Origin: JBDNBY01 sp039767595
GTDB lineage: Bacteria > Pseudomonadota > Alphaproteobacteria > Rhodobacterales > Rhodobacteraceae
Direction of reading: 5' to 3'
DNA length: 9,405 bases
Assembly (NCBI GenBank): GCA_039767595.1
Contig: JBDNBY010000068.1
Location: forward strand, 1-9,405
Part shown: in pieces, positions 1 through 6,502 of the stretch
Layout: each line of letters starts with the position of its first letter
How positions within the stretch are numbered: the stretch's first letter is position 1
Position numbers and translations under genes: made by a program
Notes under the pieces: model-generated
Database searches by the model: none
Told to the model about the DNA's origin: nothing
What the model saw: the letters and a program-made list of their open reading frames with translations, nothing else

Positions 1-679
1 TCTCGGGTTGCTGCAACGGGTCACGCAGCTATTTCATTGGGAAAACCAAGGCTATAGCACGTTAGACGATTTTGTCGCCGAGTTGGCCTCGCGAAAACGT
101 AAGAACATCGGTAAAGAACGCGCCGCGGCGCATGACAGTGGTCTGCGCTTTGAAACGGTCACGGGCGAGGACATCACCCCACGTCATTGGGATGCAATGT
201 GGCGGTTTTACCAAGACACCGGCGCCCGAAAATGGGGCACGCCCTATTTGACTCGCGCCTTCTTTGACGTCGCCCATGACGTGCTGCGTGATGATATTGT
301 GATGATGTTCGCCTATGCGGGCGAAGTGCCGATTGCCGGTGCTATGAATTTCATTGGCCGCGAGACGCTCTTTGGTCGCTATTGGGGCTGCACGGCGCAT
401 GTGCCCTATTTGCATTTCGAGCTGTGCTATTACCAAGCCATGGACTTCGCAATTGCCCACGGCCTCAACCGCGTCGAAGCGGGCGCGCAGGGCGAGCATA
501 AATTGGCGCGGGGCTACCTGCCCACACCCGTCTATTCCTTGCATTGGATGCGCGAGCCGCGCTTTCACGAGGCGGTCGGCGATTATTTGGAACATGAACG
601 GGCCGCCATGGATCAGGAAATGGAATTCCTCAGCAGCTTTGGCCCGTTCAAATCCGTTTCAATAGAAGAACAAGACTAA
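1..679 (+). CDS. FemAB-like / COG3146 N-acyltransferase, 3' part (5' end outside window)
   Basis: The frame is open to the left edge (first whole codon at base 2). The TTG at base 8 is therefore only an internal leucine codon and the real start lies outside. About 225 C-terminal residues are visible, and the family usually has roughly 380-400. The protein resembles the COG3146/DUF482 group, which has the GNAT-like fold of FemAB peptidoglycan aminoacyltransferases. Supporting features are a basic SRKRKNIGKER segment near the start of the visible part, the core VPIAGAMNFIG...FGRYWG, and the conserved VEAGAQGEHKLARGYLP block followed by SLHW. The acyl donor and acceptor are not known for this group, so 'peptidoglycan biosynthesis' is a family-level guess only. 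No signal peptide or membrane segment is seen in the visible part. Its TAA stop overlaps the stop of the convergent peroxiredoxin gene by 4 bases. Family assignment is fairly sure; function is open. Confidence 0.85.
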   Translation, partial: LGLLQRVTQLFHWENQGYSTLDDFVAELASRKRKNIGKERAAAHDSGLRFETVTGEDITPRHWDAMWRFYQDTGARKWGTPYLTRAFFDVAHDVLRDDIVMMFAYAGEVPIAGAMNFIGRETLFGRYWGCTAHVPYLHFELCYYQAMDFAIAHGLNRVEAGAQGEHKLARGYLPTPVYSLHWMREPRFHEAVGDYLEHERAAMDQEMEFLSSFGPFKSVSIEEQD

Positions 680-1164
680 AGCGCGGCAAGCACGCTCTCG
701 CCAGATGTCGCGCCAAACTCGCCTGGTGCAGGCTCTTCATGCGCACTTTGAATCACATTGTCATTTACAACAATCGCATAGCGCTGCGATCGGTCAAACA
801 AACCCACAGGCGGGGCAGAGAATGTCATTCCCATCGCCTTGGAGAAAATGGCATCTGTATCGGCCAAGGTAATCAAGCCTGCTTGATCTGCGCCTGTTGC
901 CTCTTCCCATGATTTTGTGACAAACGGGTCATTGACCGTCACACAAATAATCGCTTCGATGCCCTTTGCCATCAAATCATCCTTGGCGCGGATGAAACTG
1001 GGCACATGCGCCTTGTGACAGGTTGACGTAAACGCCCCGGGTACGGCAAAAATTACAACGCGTTTTCCCGATGTCAGGTCGTGCAAATTGACATCTTCGA
1101 TGCCGTTTTCCGTCATGCGTTTTAATTTGGCCGCTGGTAGCGTGCCCCCCAATACGAGTGCCAT
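676..1164 (-). CDS. Peroxiredoxin, Prx5 type (1-Cys-like)
   Basis: A 162-residue cytosolic thiol peroxidase that should reduce H2O2 and alkyl hydroperoxides. The peroxidatic cysteine is C49 in PGAFTSTCH (residues 42-50). The partner arginine is R128 in DRSQRYA, and the family block VTVNDPFVTKSW is at 77-86. The only other cysteine is C74, and there is none near the C-terminus where animal PRDX5 has its resolving cysteine. A 1-Cys mechanism recycled by glutathione/glutaredoxin is therefore the likely reading (inference). The ATG at 1162-1164 is chosen because AGGAGA lies just upstream. A longer in-frame version reaching 1269 would run into the divergent oxidoreductase and adds 35 residues with no family resemblance. 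The gene is transcribed away from the FAD oxidoreductase at 1237 and shares a 72-base promoter region with it. Family assignment is secure; the reductant is inferred. Confidence 0.95.
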   Translation of the reverse strand: MALVLGGTLPAAKLKRMTENGIEDVNLHDLTSGKRVVIFAVPGAFTSTCHKAHVPSFIRAKDDLMAKGIEAIICVTVNDPFVTKSWEEATGADQAGLITLADTDAIFSKAMGMTFSAPPVGLFDRSQRYAIVVNDNVIQSAHEEPAPGEFGATSGESVLAAL

Positions 1165-1236
1165 CTTGAATTCTCCTATAATCACGTCCAATGGTAGATA
1201 CCTATAGAGTTTCAAGACAAAGACAAGGAGCCGCAC
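1165..1236. promoter_or_regulatory. Divergent intergenic region between peroxiredoxin and FAD oxidoreductase genes
   Basis: These 72 bases must carry the start signals of both genes. On the + strand a perfect TATAAT sits at 1177-1182, but no good -35 lies 16-18 bases upstream, so the promoter call is weak. Ribosome-binding sites are clear: AAGGAG at 1225-1230 for the rightward gene and AGGAGA (minus strand) for the leftward gene. A perfect 10-base palindrome GGTAGATACC lies at 1193-1202, next to CTATAG at 1202-1207. It is placed well for a regulator acting on both genes, but I cannot name one. Confidence 0.5.
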
Positions 1237-2445
1237 ATGAAGAATATCATTGTTATCGGCGCGGGCCAAGCGGGCCAGGCCCTATGCACAGAATTGCGCG
1301 ACAAAGGGTATGATGGTGCGCTCACGTTAATTGGTGCAGAAGCGGCTCTGCCGTATCAACGCCCCCCTCTGTCCAAGGCCTATCTCTTGGGCGAGATGGA
1401 CAAAGAGCGGCTCTATCTACGGCCCAATACATATTACGACGATGCCAATATCACCGTGCGCACCAATGCGCAGATCAATCAGATTGATCCAGCCGCCAAG
1501 ACCGTGATCATTGGGGGCGAGGCTCTGCCCTATGACAAACTCGCCATCACCACGGGCTCAACGCCGCGCCGTTTGCCGGCGGCCGTGGGCGGCGCCTTGG
1601 CGGGTGTCTTTACCATGCGTGATTTGGCCGACGTCGATGCGATGGCCCCGTATTTCAAAGCCGGCAAACGGTGCTTGATTGTTGGCGGCGGATATATCGG
1701 GCTTGAGGCCGCTGCCGTGGCCGCCAAACGTGGGGTGTCTGTCACGCTTGTTGAAATGGGCGATCGTATTTTGCAACGCGTGGCCGCGCCCGAAACCTCT
1801 GCGTTGTTTCGCGATATCCACACGGCGCACGGCGTAGACATCAAAGAGGGGACAGGTCTGCGCACCTTGCATGGATCCGATCATGTGACAGGGGCGACCC
1901 TATCAGACGGGCGCGAGATTGACGTTGACTTTGTCATCGCCGGCATTGGCATCACTCCAAATAGCGAACTGGCACAGGCCGCGGGTCTGACAATTGACAA
2001 CGGCATTGCGGTCAACGCCCATTCGCAAACCTCTGACCCCGACATCTATGCCGCAGGCGATTGCGCATCCTTTCCATACAAAGAGGGGCGTTTACGCTTA
2101 GAAAGCGTGCCAAACGCCATCGACCAAGCGCAAAATGCCGCGCGCAACATGCTGGGCCACAATGAGGCGTATCATCCCAAAATCTGGTTCTGGTCAGACC
2201 AATATGACATAAAATTACAGATCGCCGGCCTGAACTCTGGGTATACAAACGTCGCAACACGCCGCGCCGAGGGTGGGGCCGTGTCCTTTTGGTATTTCAA
2301 CGCAGATCAGCTGATCGCAGTCGATGCCGCCAATGATCCACGGGCCTATATGGTCGCCAAACGCCTCATTGAGGCGGGTAAAACGGTTGATCCCGCCACC
2401 ATCGAGGATCCAAACACAGACCTCAAGGCGCTTTTGCGCGCATGA
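1237..2445 (+). CDS. FAD/NAD(P)-dependent ferredoxin (rubredoxin/putidaredoxin-type) reductase
   Basis: A 402-residue flavoprotein of the putidaredoxin/rhodocoxin reductase type, which passes electrons from NAD(P)H through FAD to a small iron-sulphur protein. Domains in order: N-terminal FAD Rossmann motif GAGQAG (8-13); the YQRPPLSK block (40-47) typical of this subfamily; NAD Rossmann motif GGGYIG (150-155), with E173 ending the second strand as in NADH-preferring members; the second FAD contact YAAGDCA (271-277); and a C-terminal reductase domain opening with the diagnostic WFWSDQYD (317-324). Length is normal. The ATG at 1237 has AAGGAG 6 bases upstream. The stop overlaps the rsmD start as ATGA, implying co-transcription and coupled translation. 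No ferredoxin, P450 or Rieske oxygenase gene lies in the window, so the electron acceptor is unknown. The fold and subfamily are clear; the physiological role is not. Confidence 0.93.
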   Translation: MKNIIVIGAGQAGQALCTELRDKGYDGALTLIGAEAALPYQRPPLSKAYLLGEMDKERLYLRPNTYYDDANITVRTNAQINQIDPAAKTVIIGGEALPYDKLAITTGSTPRRLPAAVGGALAGVFTMRDLADVDAMAPYFKAGKRCLIVGGGYIGLEAAAVAAKRGVSVTLVEMGDRILQRVAAPETSALFRDIHTAHGVDIKEGTGLRTLHGSDHVTGATLSDGREIDVDFVIAGIGITPNSELAQAAGLTIDNGIAVNAHSQTSDPDIYAAGDCASFPYKEGRLRLESVPNAIDQAQNAARNMLGHNEAYHPKIWFWSDQYDIKLQIAGLNSGYTNVATRRAEGGAVSFWYFNADQLIAVDAANDPRAYMVAKRLIEAGKTVDPATIEDPNTDLKALLRA

Positions 2446-2963
2446 GAATTATCGCCGGCACTCACCGCGGGCGCGCCCTGACCCCTGTGGGACAAGGGGA
2501 TGCGAACGCCCATTTGCGCCCCACCACAGATCGTATCCGCGAGACGATCTTTAACATCTTGATCGGGGGGCGTGTCGGCGTCGATTTACAGGATGCCGTG
2601 ATCGCCGATGTGTTTTGCGGCACTGGCGCGATGGGCCTTGAGGCGCTGTCGCGCGGGGCGTCCTTGGCGCAATTTGTCGATAATGGCCGCGTTGCCTTGG
2701 GCCTTGTGCAACAAAACATCACCCTATTGAAAGAGGGCGATCGCAGCGCCGTGATCAAAGCCGATGCACGCCAGATGCCGCCGCTGAAAACACCCGCAGA
2801 TGTCGTCTTTCTCGATCCGCCCTATGGCACGGGCCTCGGAGAGGTCGCGCTTGAGCGGATGATCACAACTCAAAGCCTGCGCGATGGCGCGGTGATTGTG
2901 TTCGAAGATAACGCCCCTGCGCCCGCGCTGCCAAGCGTGCAGATCTTGTATCAACGCAGCTAG
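2442..2963 (+). CDS. rsmD: 16S rRNA (guanine-966-N2)-methyltransferase RsmD, apparently cut short at the C-terminus
   Basis: An S-adenosylmethionine-dependent enzyme that methylates G966 of 16S rRNA during 30S assembly. Visible motifs: the N-terminal MRIIAGTHRGR; the RPTTDRIRE block (26-34); SAM-binding motif I DVFCGTGAMGLEALSRGA (57-73); and the catalytic DPPY (125-128). At 173 residues it is a little shorter than usual (about 185-200). The frame ends QILYQRS-TAG. Family members normally continue with an R-x-Y-G stretch and a last hydrophobic strand. The same frame after the TAG reads GGRVFCFLQKRPH before a second stop at 3003-3005, which fits that missing end. The gene may therefore carry a nonsense mutation of a tyrosine codon, a base error, or be read through. 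The start overlaps the upstream oxidoreductase stop (ATGA). Identity is secure; whether the product is fully active is uncertain. Confidence 0.92.
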   Translation: MRIIAGTHRGRALTPVGQGDANAHLRPTTDRIRETIFNILIGGRVGVDLQDAVIADVFCGTGAMGLEALSRGASLAQFVDNGRVALGLVQQNITLLKEGDRSAVIKADARQMPPLKTPADVVFLDPPYGTGLGEVALERMITTQSLRDGAVIVFEDNAPAPALPSVQILYQRS

Positions 2964-2988
2964 GGTGGGAGGGTGTTCTGTTTTTTGC

Positions 2989-3011
2989 AAAAACGGCCCC
3001 ATTAGGGGCCG
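2989..3011 (-). terminator. Rho-independent terminator after the TRAP solute-binding protein gene
   Basis: A 7-bp perfect GC-rich stem, CGGCCCC (2994-3000) with GGGGCCG (3005-3011), closes a 4-base loop. Read on the minus strand it is followed directly by TTTTT (2993-2989), the standard intrinsic terminator arrangement. It lies 30 bases beyond the stop of the leftward TRAP gene. On the + strand no T-run follows the hairpin, so it is a poor terminator for rsmD. The flanking 12-base palindrome TTTTTGCAAAAA (2982-2993) supplies the T-run. Confidence 0.85.
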
Positions 3012-3040
3012 CTGCGTTTGATGAATATGTTACGTTTGGG

Positions 3041-4063
3041 TCATTTGCGCGCGGCGGCCACAGCGGCCCGCGCATCTTCCACAAGCTGCGCCCCATAGAG
3101 GCCATCGGCAGTCACACTGGCGATCCATTCTTGCGTCACCTCTTCACCCAGCACTTGGAGCTGAGCGGTCGTATCCGCATCTAAGGTCGCGATTGCATTG
3201 CCGTCCTCTTGCATCAATTGGCGCCCTTCGGCATCGCCCGTATCATGCGCACGTCCGGCCCAAGCAGAGGCAAATTCACCAGAATTCGCATCAATCACCG
3301 CCTTGAGTTCGGGATCCAGCCCGTCGTAGACATCTTTGTTCATCGCCCAAATAAAGAACAAGTTATAAAACGCCTTGTCCCCCGCCACATCGGTGTGGCT
3401 ATCCGTCAATTCGTTCAGCTTCAAAGATGGGGACATTTCCCATGTGATGACACCGCCATCGACAACACCCTTGGCCAAGGCCTCGGGAAATGCGGGCACA
3501 GGCATGCCAATTGGCGTGGCCCCAACTTTTTCCAACAGCTTGACCGCAGGGCGCGACGGGCCGCGTAATTTTAGACCGTCAAAATCCTCAACTGAGGAAA
3601 TCACATCCCCCTTTTTATGAACAATGCCTGGGCCGTGCATGTGCACAGCTAAGACATGCACATCGGAAAAATCATCCATCAAATGCTTTTGCGCAAAGTT
3701 CCATGCGGCAACCGAGGCCTCTTCCCCCGATTTCGTGGTCATGAACGGCAGTTCCATCGCCTCGGCCTCAGGGAAGCGCCCTGGTTGATAACCTGGAATA
3801 TACCACCCCCCATCAATCGCGCCATCGCGAACGAGGTCATACATATCTGGGGCTTTACCGCCCAATTGCATAAACGGATAAATCTCAACATTAATCCGGC
3901 CGTTTGACTCCGCTTCGACTTTTTCCGCCCAAGGCTCGATAAAGTATTTTGGATTGGCTGAATTGGGGCTGACAAAATGCTGAAAGCGTAGTGTCACATC
4001 CGCGGCCCAAGAGGCGCCCGCCGAAAAACTTGCCAAAGCGGCCAGCGTAAAGAGATGCTTCAT
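3041..4063 (-). CDS. TRAP transporter periplasmic solute-binding protein, DctP family (orphan)
   Basis: A 340-residue exported protein that captures a small organic acid in the periplasm for a TRAP-type secondary transporter. Residues 1-20 form a signal peptide with likely cleavage after ASWA. The mature protein opens with VTLRFQHF, typical of the family. The segment FDGLKLRGPSRP (161-172) carries the conserved arginine (R167) that usually pairs with the ligand carboxylate. It is followed by VGATPIGMP and EALAKGVVDGG (194-204), the classic DctP signature. The start has AGGAGT 9 bases upstream. No small (DctQ) or large (DctM) membrane subunit gene is in the window, so it must rely on a distant partner or act otherwise. 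It lies 23 bases downstream of map on the same strand and ends in a strong terminator, so it is probably the last gene of the sfsA-map unit. Ligand is not predictable from sequence alone. Confidence 0.93.
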   Translation of the reverse strand: MKHLFTLAALASFSAGASWAADVTLRFQHFVSPNSANPKYFIEPWAEKVEAESNGRINVEIYPFMQLGGKAPDMYDLVRDGAIDGGWYIPGYQPGRFPEAEAMELPFMTTKSGEEASVAAWNFAQKHLMDDFSDVHVLAVHMHGPGIVHKKGDVISSVEDFDGLKLRGPSRPAVKLLEKVGATPIGMPVPAFPEALAKGVVDGGVITWEMSPSLKLNELTDSHTDVAGDKAFYNLFFIWAMNKDVYDGLDPELKAVIDANSGEFASAWAGRAHDTGDAEGRQLMQEDGNAIATLDADTTAQLQVLGEEVTQEWIASVTADGLYGAQLVEDARAAVAAARK

Positions 4064-4086
4064 AAGGTATGAACTCCTAGTTATTC

Positions 4087-4896
4087 TTAGTACGTGGGGT
4101 GGAATGTGCCGGCTGGGGAGAGCGTGAAAATCTCAAAACCGTTTGCCGTCACTCCGATCGAATGCTCAAACTGTGCAGAGAGGGATTTATCCCGCGTCAC
4201 CGCAGTCCATTCATCGGCCAAAACCTTTGTTTCAGCTCGGCCAAGATTGATCATAGGCTCAATCGTGAAAAACATCCCCTCTTCGAGGACAGGGCCGGTG
4301 CCGGCGCGCCCATAATGCAGCACATTGGGCGGCGAGTGAAACACTCGGCCCAACCCATGGCCGCAAAAATCGCGCACGACGGACATGCGATGCCCCTCGG
4401 CATAGGTCTGAATCGCATGACCAATATCACCAAAGGTGTTGCCGGGCTTGACCATCTCGATCCCCTTGAACAGGGCGTCATGCGTGACTTGGATCAGCCG
4501 CTCTGCTTTGCGCGGCAGCGATCCGGCCACAAACATTCGGCTGGTATCTCCGAACCATCCATCCACAATCACAGTGACGTCGATGTTCAAAATATCCCCG
4601 TCTTTGAGCTTTTTCTCACTTGGGATCCCGTGGCACACAACATGATTGACCGAGATACAGCTCGCGTGCTGATACCCGCGATACCCAATGGTCGCCGAAG
4701 TGACCCCAGCGGCATTGACCATATCTTCAATTTTTTGATCTAGCTCTCCCGTGCTCACCCCTGGGGCCACATGCTGCGCGATATCATCAAGGATCTGCGC
4801 CGCCACTTGGCCAGCCGCGTGCATGCCGGAAAAATCAGCCTGATTATAAATATGAATGCCGTCCCGCGTAATCGGACCTTTATGTTTATATTCCAA
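4087..4896 (-). CDS. map: Type I methionine aminopeptidase
   Basis: Removes the initiator methionine from nascent proteins in the cytosol. The 269-residue length is normal for the bacterial type I enzyme. The dinuclear metal ligands are all present: D106 and D117 (NIDVTV...DGWFGDTS), H180 (FCGHGLGRVFHSPP), E213 (FTIEPM) and E244 (FEHSIGVT). The substrate-contacting H89 sits in VCHGIP. The best start is TTG at 4894-4896. The frame is open only about 10 codons further upstream, with no ATG or GTG there, and GAGGG lies just before the TTG. The gene follows sfsA after 57 bases and precedes the TRAP protein gene by 23 bases, so the three are probably one leftward transcript. In many alphaproteobacteria I recall map sitting next to sfsA and radC; no radC is present here. 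Identity is certain; the start is fairly sure. Confidence 0.97.
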   Translation of the reverse strand: MEYKHKGPITRDGIHIYNQADFSGMHAAGQVAAQILDDIAQHVAPGVSTGELDQKIEDMVNAAGVTSATIGYRGYQHASCISVNHVVCHGIPSEKKLKDGDILNIDVTVIVDGWFGDTSRMFVAGSLPRKAERLIQVTHDALFKGIEMVKPGNTFGDIGHAIQTYAEGHRMSVVRDFCGHGLGRVFHSPPNVLHYGRAGTGPVLEEGMFFTIEPMINLGRAETKVLADEWTAVTRDKSLSAQFEHSIGVTANGFEIFTLSPAGTFHPTY

Positions 4897-4905
4897 GATG
4901 CCCTC
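4894..4905 (-). promoter_or_regulatory. Ribosome-binding site and TTG start codon of map
   Basis: On the minus strand GAGGG (4905-4901) is followed after 4 bases by TTG (4896-4894). An in-frame TAA lies about 11 codons upstream, and no ATG or GTG occurs between it and the TTG, so the TTG is the only standard initiation codon that keeps the full N-terminal domain. A TTG start on an essential gene suggests modest translation. Confidence 0.65.
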
Positions 4906-4953
4906 GTCTAGATCGTTCGCCCGTCTTTACGGTATTTTCTGTGGTGATGCACC

Positions 4954-5664
4954 CTAGAATTTCCATTCAAACGTGAGTGCCGCACCCAAAGTGATCGTCT
5001 TTTCACTCACATCGAGGGAATTGGCCAGAATTTCAACCCCTGCGGCCTGCGCGATGCGCAGCGCTTGATAAAATTTGGGATCAATATCTTGGGCGCAGCT
5101 CAACTGAACACAGTCATTGCGCATCACCAAAAATAATATCGCGCAAGGCTGTCCAGCTCGCGCTAATTTCGCCAAAGTTTCCATGTGCCGACGCCCACGT
5201 TCCGTGACGGTATCGGGAAATTCCGCCCGTCCGGCCTGCCGTGAGAGTGAGACGCTTTTGACTTCGACAAGCTGCTCCTGATCCTCGCGCATCAGCGCAA
5301 AATCAGAGCGCCCCCCATCGGGGAGCTTGGGCTCACTGCGCATAGCGTCGTAGGGCCCAAAGATATTAGGCCCGCCCCCCGTCAACAGCGCCTCTTTCAC
5401 CACTTGATTGGCCGCCATCGTATCAATCACGACCAAAGCGCCCGACGCGGCGCGCGATAGTTTCCAAGAGAAATCCAGTTTCTTGCGCGGATCGGGGGTG
5501 GGCATCACCCAAATCTCTTGGCCAGCCTCAGCCAAACCTGTCATCGCACCGGGGTTCGGACAATGAGCCACCGCAATGGTACCATCGGCCAATTCGATAT
5601 CAGCCAAAAACCGTTTATACCGGCGCAACAGCGTCGCGCGCTCAAGAGGTGATTGAAACTCCAT
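4954..5664 (-). CDS. sfsA: SfsA family protein (predicted DNA/RNA nuclease)
   Basis: A 236-residue cytosolic protein of the SfsA family, first named for stimulating sugar fermentation in E. coli and now generally annotated as a nuclease. Visible signatures are LLRRYKRFLADIEL near the N-terminus (12-25, an OB-like DNA-binding part), the invariant CPNPGAMTGL (35-44), and a PD-(D/E)xK-like core made of GGRSDFAL (D121) and LVEVKSVSL (E134, K136). The FPDTVTERGRRH block (149-160) follows. Length and start match the family. The ATG at 5662-5664 has no strong purine-rich site in front of it. The gene is divergent from the CinA-domain gene with 46 bases between, and is followed by map. The true biological role of SfsA in alphaproteobacteria is unsettled; family identity is secure. 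Confidence 0.95.
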   Translation of the reverse strand: MEFQSPLERATLLRRYKRFLADIELADGTIAVAHCPNPGAMTGLAEAGQEIWVMPTPDPRKKLDFSWKLSRAASGALVVIDTMAANQVVKEALLTGGGPNIFGPYDAMRSEPKLPDGGRSDFALMREDQEQLVEVKSVSLSRQAGRAEFPDTVTERGRRHMETLAKLARAGQPCAILFLVMRNDCVQLSCAQDIDPKFYQALRIAQAAGVEILANSLDVSEKTITLGAALTFEWKF

Positions 5665-5710
5665 AATCGCGCTATATACCCATCATAGACACTTTGCAAA
5701 AGGACAGCTT
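5665..5710. promoter_or_regulatory. Short divergent promoter region between sfsA and the CinA-domain gene
   Basis: Only 46 bases separate the two start codons. Rightward, AAAAGGA (5698-5704) is a good ribosome-binding site for the gene at 5711. Leftward, TTGCAA (5694-5699 read on the minus strand) and TATAGC (5676-5671) are 17 bases apart and resemble a -35/-10 pair. Such a promoter would start transcription at or next to the sfsA ATG, which fits the lack of a ribosome-binding site there. This is a motif-level guess. Confidence 0.35.
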
Positions 5711-6451
5711 ATGACTCGCCACACCGCCGCTATGTTGGTTATCGGAGATGAAATCCTCTCGGGGCGCACCCGCGATGCAAACATGCATCACCTTGCAGGG
5801 CAGCTGACCGAAAAGGGCATCGACCTACAAGAAGTGCGCGTGATCAGTGATGACCGCACGGCGATCATCACGGCGGTCAACGCGCTGCGCACGGCCTATG
5901 ATTTTGTCTTTACCTCGGGCGGCATTGGCCCCACGCATGACGATATCACGGCCGATTGTGTGGCCGCCGCGTTTGAGGCGCATATTGACGTGCGCGCAGA
6001 CGCCCACGCGCTCTTGGCGGCGCATTACGCCGCGCAAAACAAAGAGTTCAACACAGCCCGCCAACGTATGGCGCGCATCCCAGACGGGGCGATTTTAATT
6101 GAGAACCCCGTCTCGATTGCCCCCGGGTTTCAAATGGAAAATGTCTATGTGATGGCCGGCGTACCGTCGGTGTTTCAAGCGATGCTCGCCTCAGTGTTGG
6201 CTCAAATCGCGGATGGCGCTCAGCTGATCTCACGCAGTATTCAAATACACATGGGCGAAGGCGATCTCGCCGCCCCCTTGGGGCAAATCGCCCTTGATCA
6301 CCCTCAGGTGTCGATTGGCTCTTACCCGTTTCAACTCAATGGGCAACATGGGGCGAATATCGTTCTACGCTCTGCACAGATCGCAGCCCTTGATCTTGCC
6401 TGCACCGCCGTCGCGCAGGCCTTTGCCGCGCATATCTCATCTGGTGAATAA
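5711..6451 (+). CDS. CinA N-terminal (MoaB/Mog-like, molybdopterin-binding) domain protein
   Basis: A 246-residue protein consisting of the CinA N-terminal domain, related to the molybdopterin-binding MoaB/MogA fold. Key blocks: AAMLVIGDEILSGRTRDAN (6-24), TSGGIGPTHDDIT (68-80), which is the diagnostic phosphate/pterin-binding loop with D77/D78, ENPVSIAPGF (131-140) and MAGVPS (149-153). The C-terminal nicotinamide-nucleotide amidase (PncC) domain found in full CinA proteins is absent, as is common for the short alphaproteobacterial version, so this is not a truncation. In full-length CinA this domain is linked to ADP-ribose/NMN handling, but the role of the stand-alone form is not established. 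Start has AAAAGGA at good spacing. It lies divergent to sfsA and about 50 bases before an OmpA-family gene on the same strand. Confidence 0.93.
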   Translation: MTRHTAAMLVIGDEILSGRTRDANMHHLAGQLTEKGIDLQEVRVISDDRTAIITAVNALRTAYDFVFTSGGIGPTHDDITADCVAAAFEAHIDVRADAHALLAAHYAAQNKEFNTARQRMARIPDGAILIENPVSIAPGFQMENVYVMAGVPSVFQAMLASVLAQIADGAQLISRSIQIHMGEGDLAAPLGQIALDHPQVSIGSYPFQLNGQHGANIVLRSAQIAALDLACTAVAQAFAAHISSGE

Positions 6452-6502
6452 CGTTAGACGTGTTATAAGTTTTCCAAAATCTACTTGCTCTATTGGATGA
6501 CA

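Noticed and set aside
62..595. 177-codon frame on the minus strand inside the acyltransferase
   Set aside because: Shadow of the conserved FemAB-like coding frame; composition is typical of an antisense frame.
1165..1269. 35-residue N-terminal extension of the peroxiredoxin up to 1269
   Set aside because: It overlaps the divergent oxidoreductase start, shows no family similarity, and a strong ribosome-binding site precedes the ATG at 1164.
2982..3011. Hairpin as a terminator for rsmD on the + strand
   Set aside because: The stem is not followed by a T-run in that direction; the arrangement fits only the minus strand.
4099..4743. 214-codon open frame on the + strand inside map
   Set aside because: It is antisense to a gene with all catalytic residues conserved and has no recognisable protein features.
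1237..5664. A new defence or mobile system in the centre of the window
   Set aside because: Each gene there belongs to a familiar housekeeping, redox or transport family; no integrase, repeats, nuclease-effector pairing or composition break supports such a system. SfsA's nuclease-like core alone is not evidence of defence.
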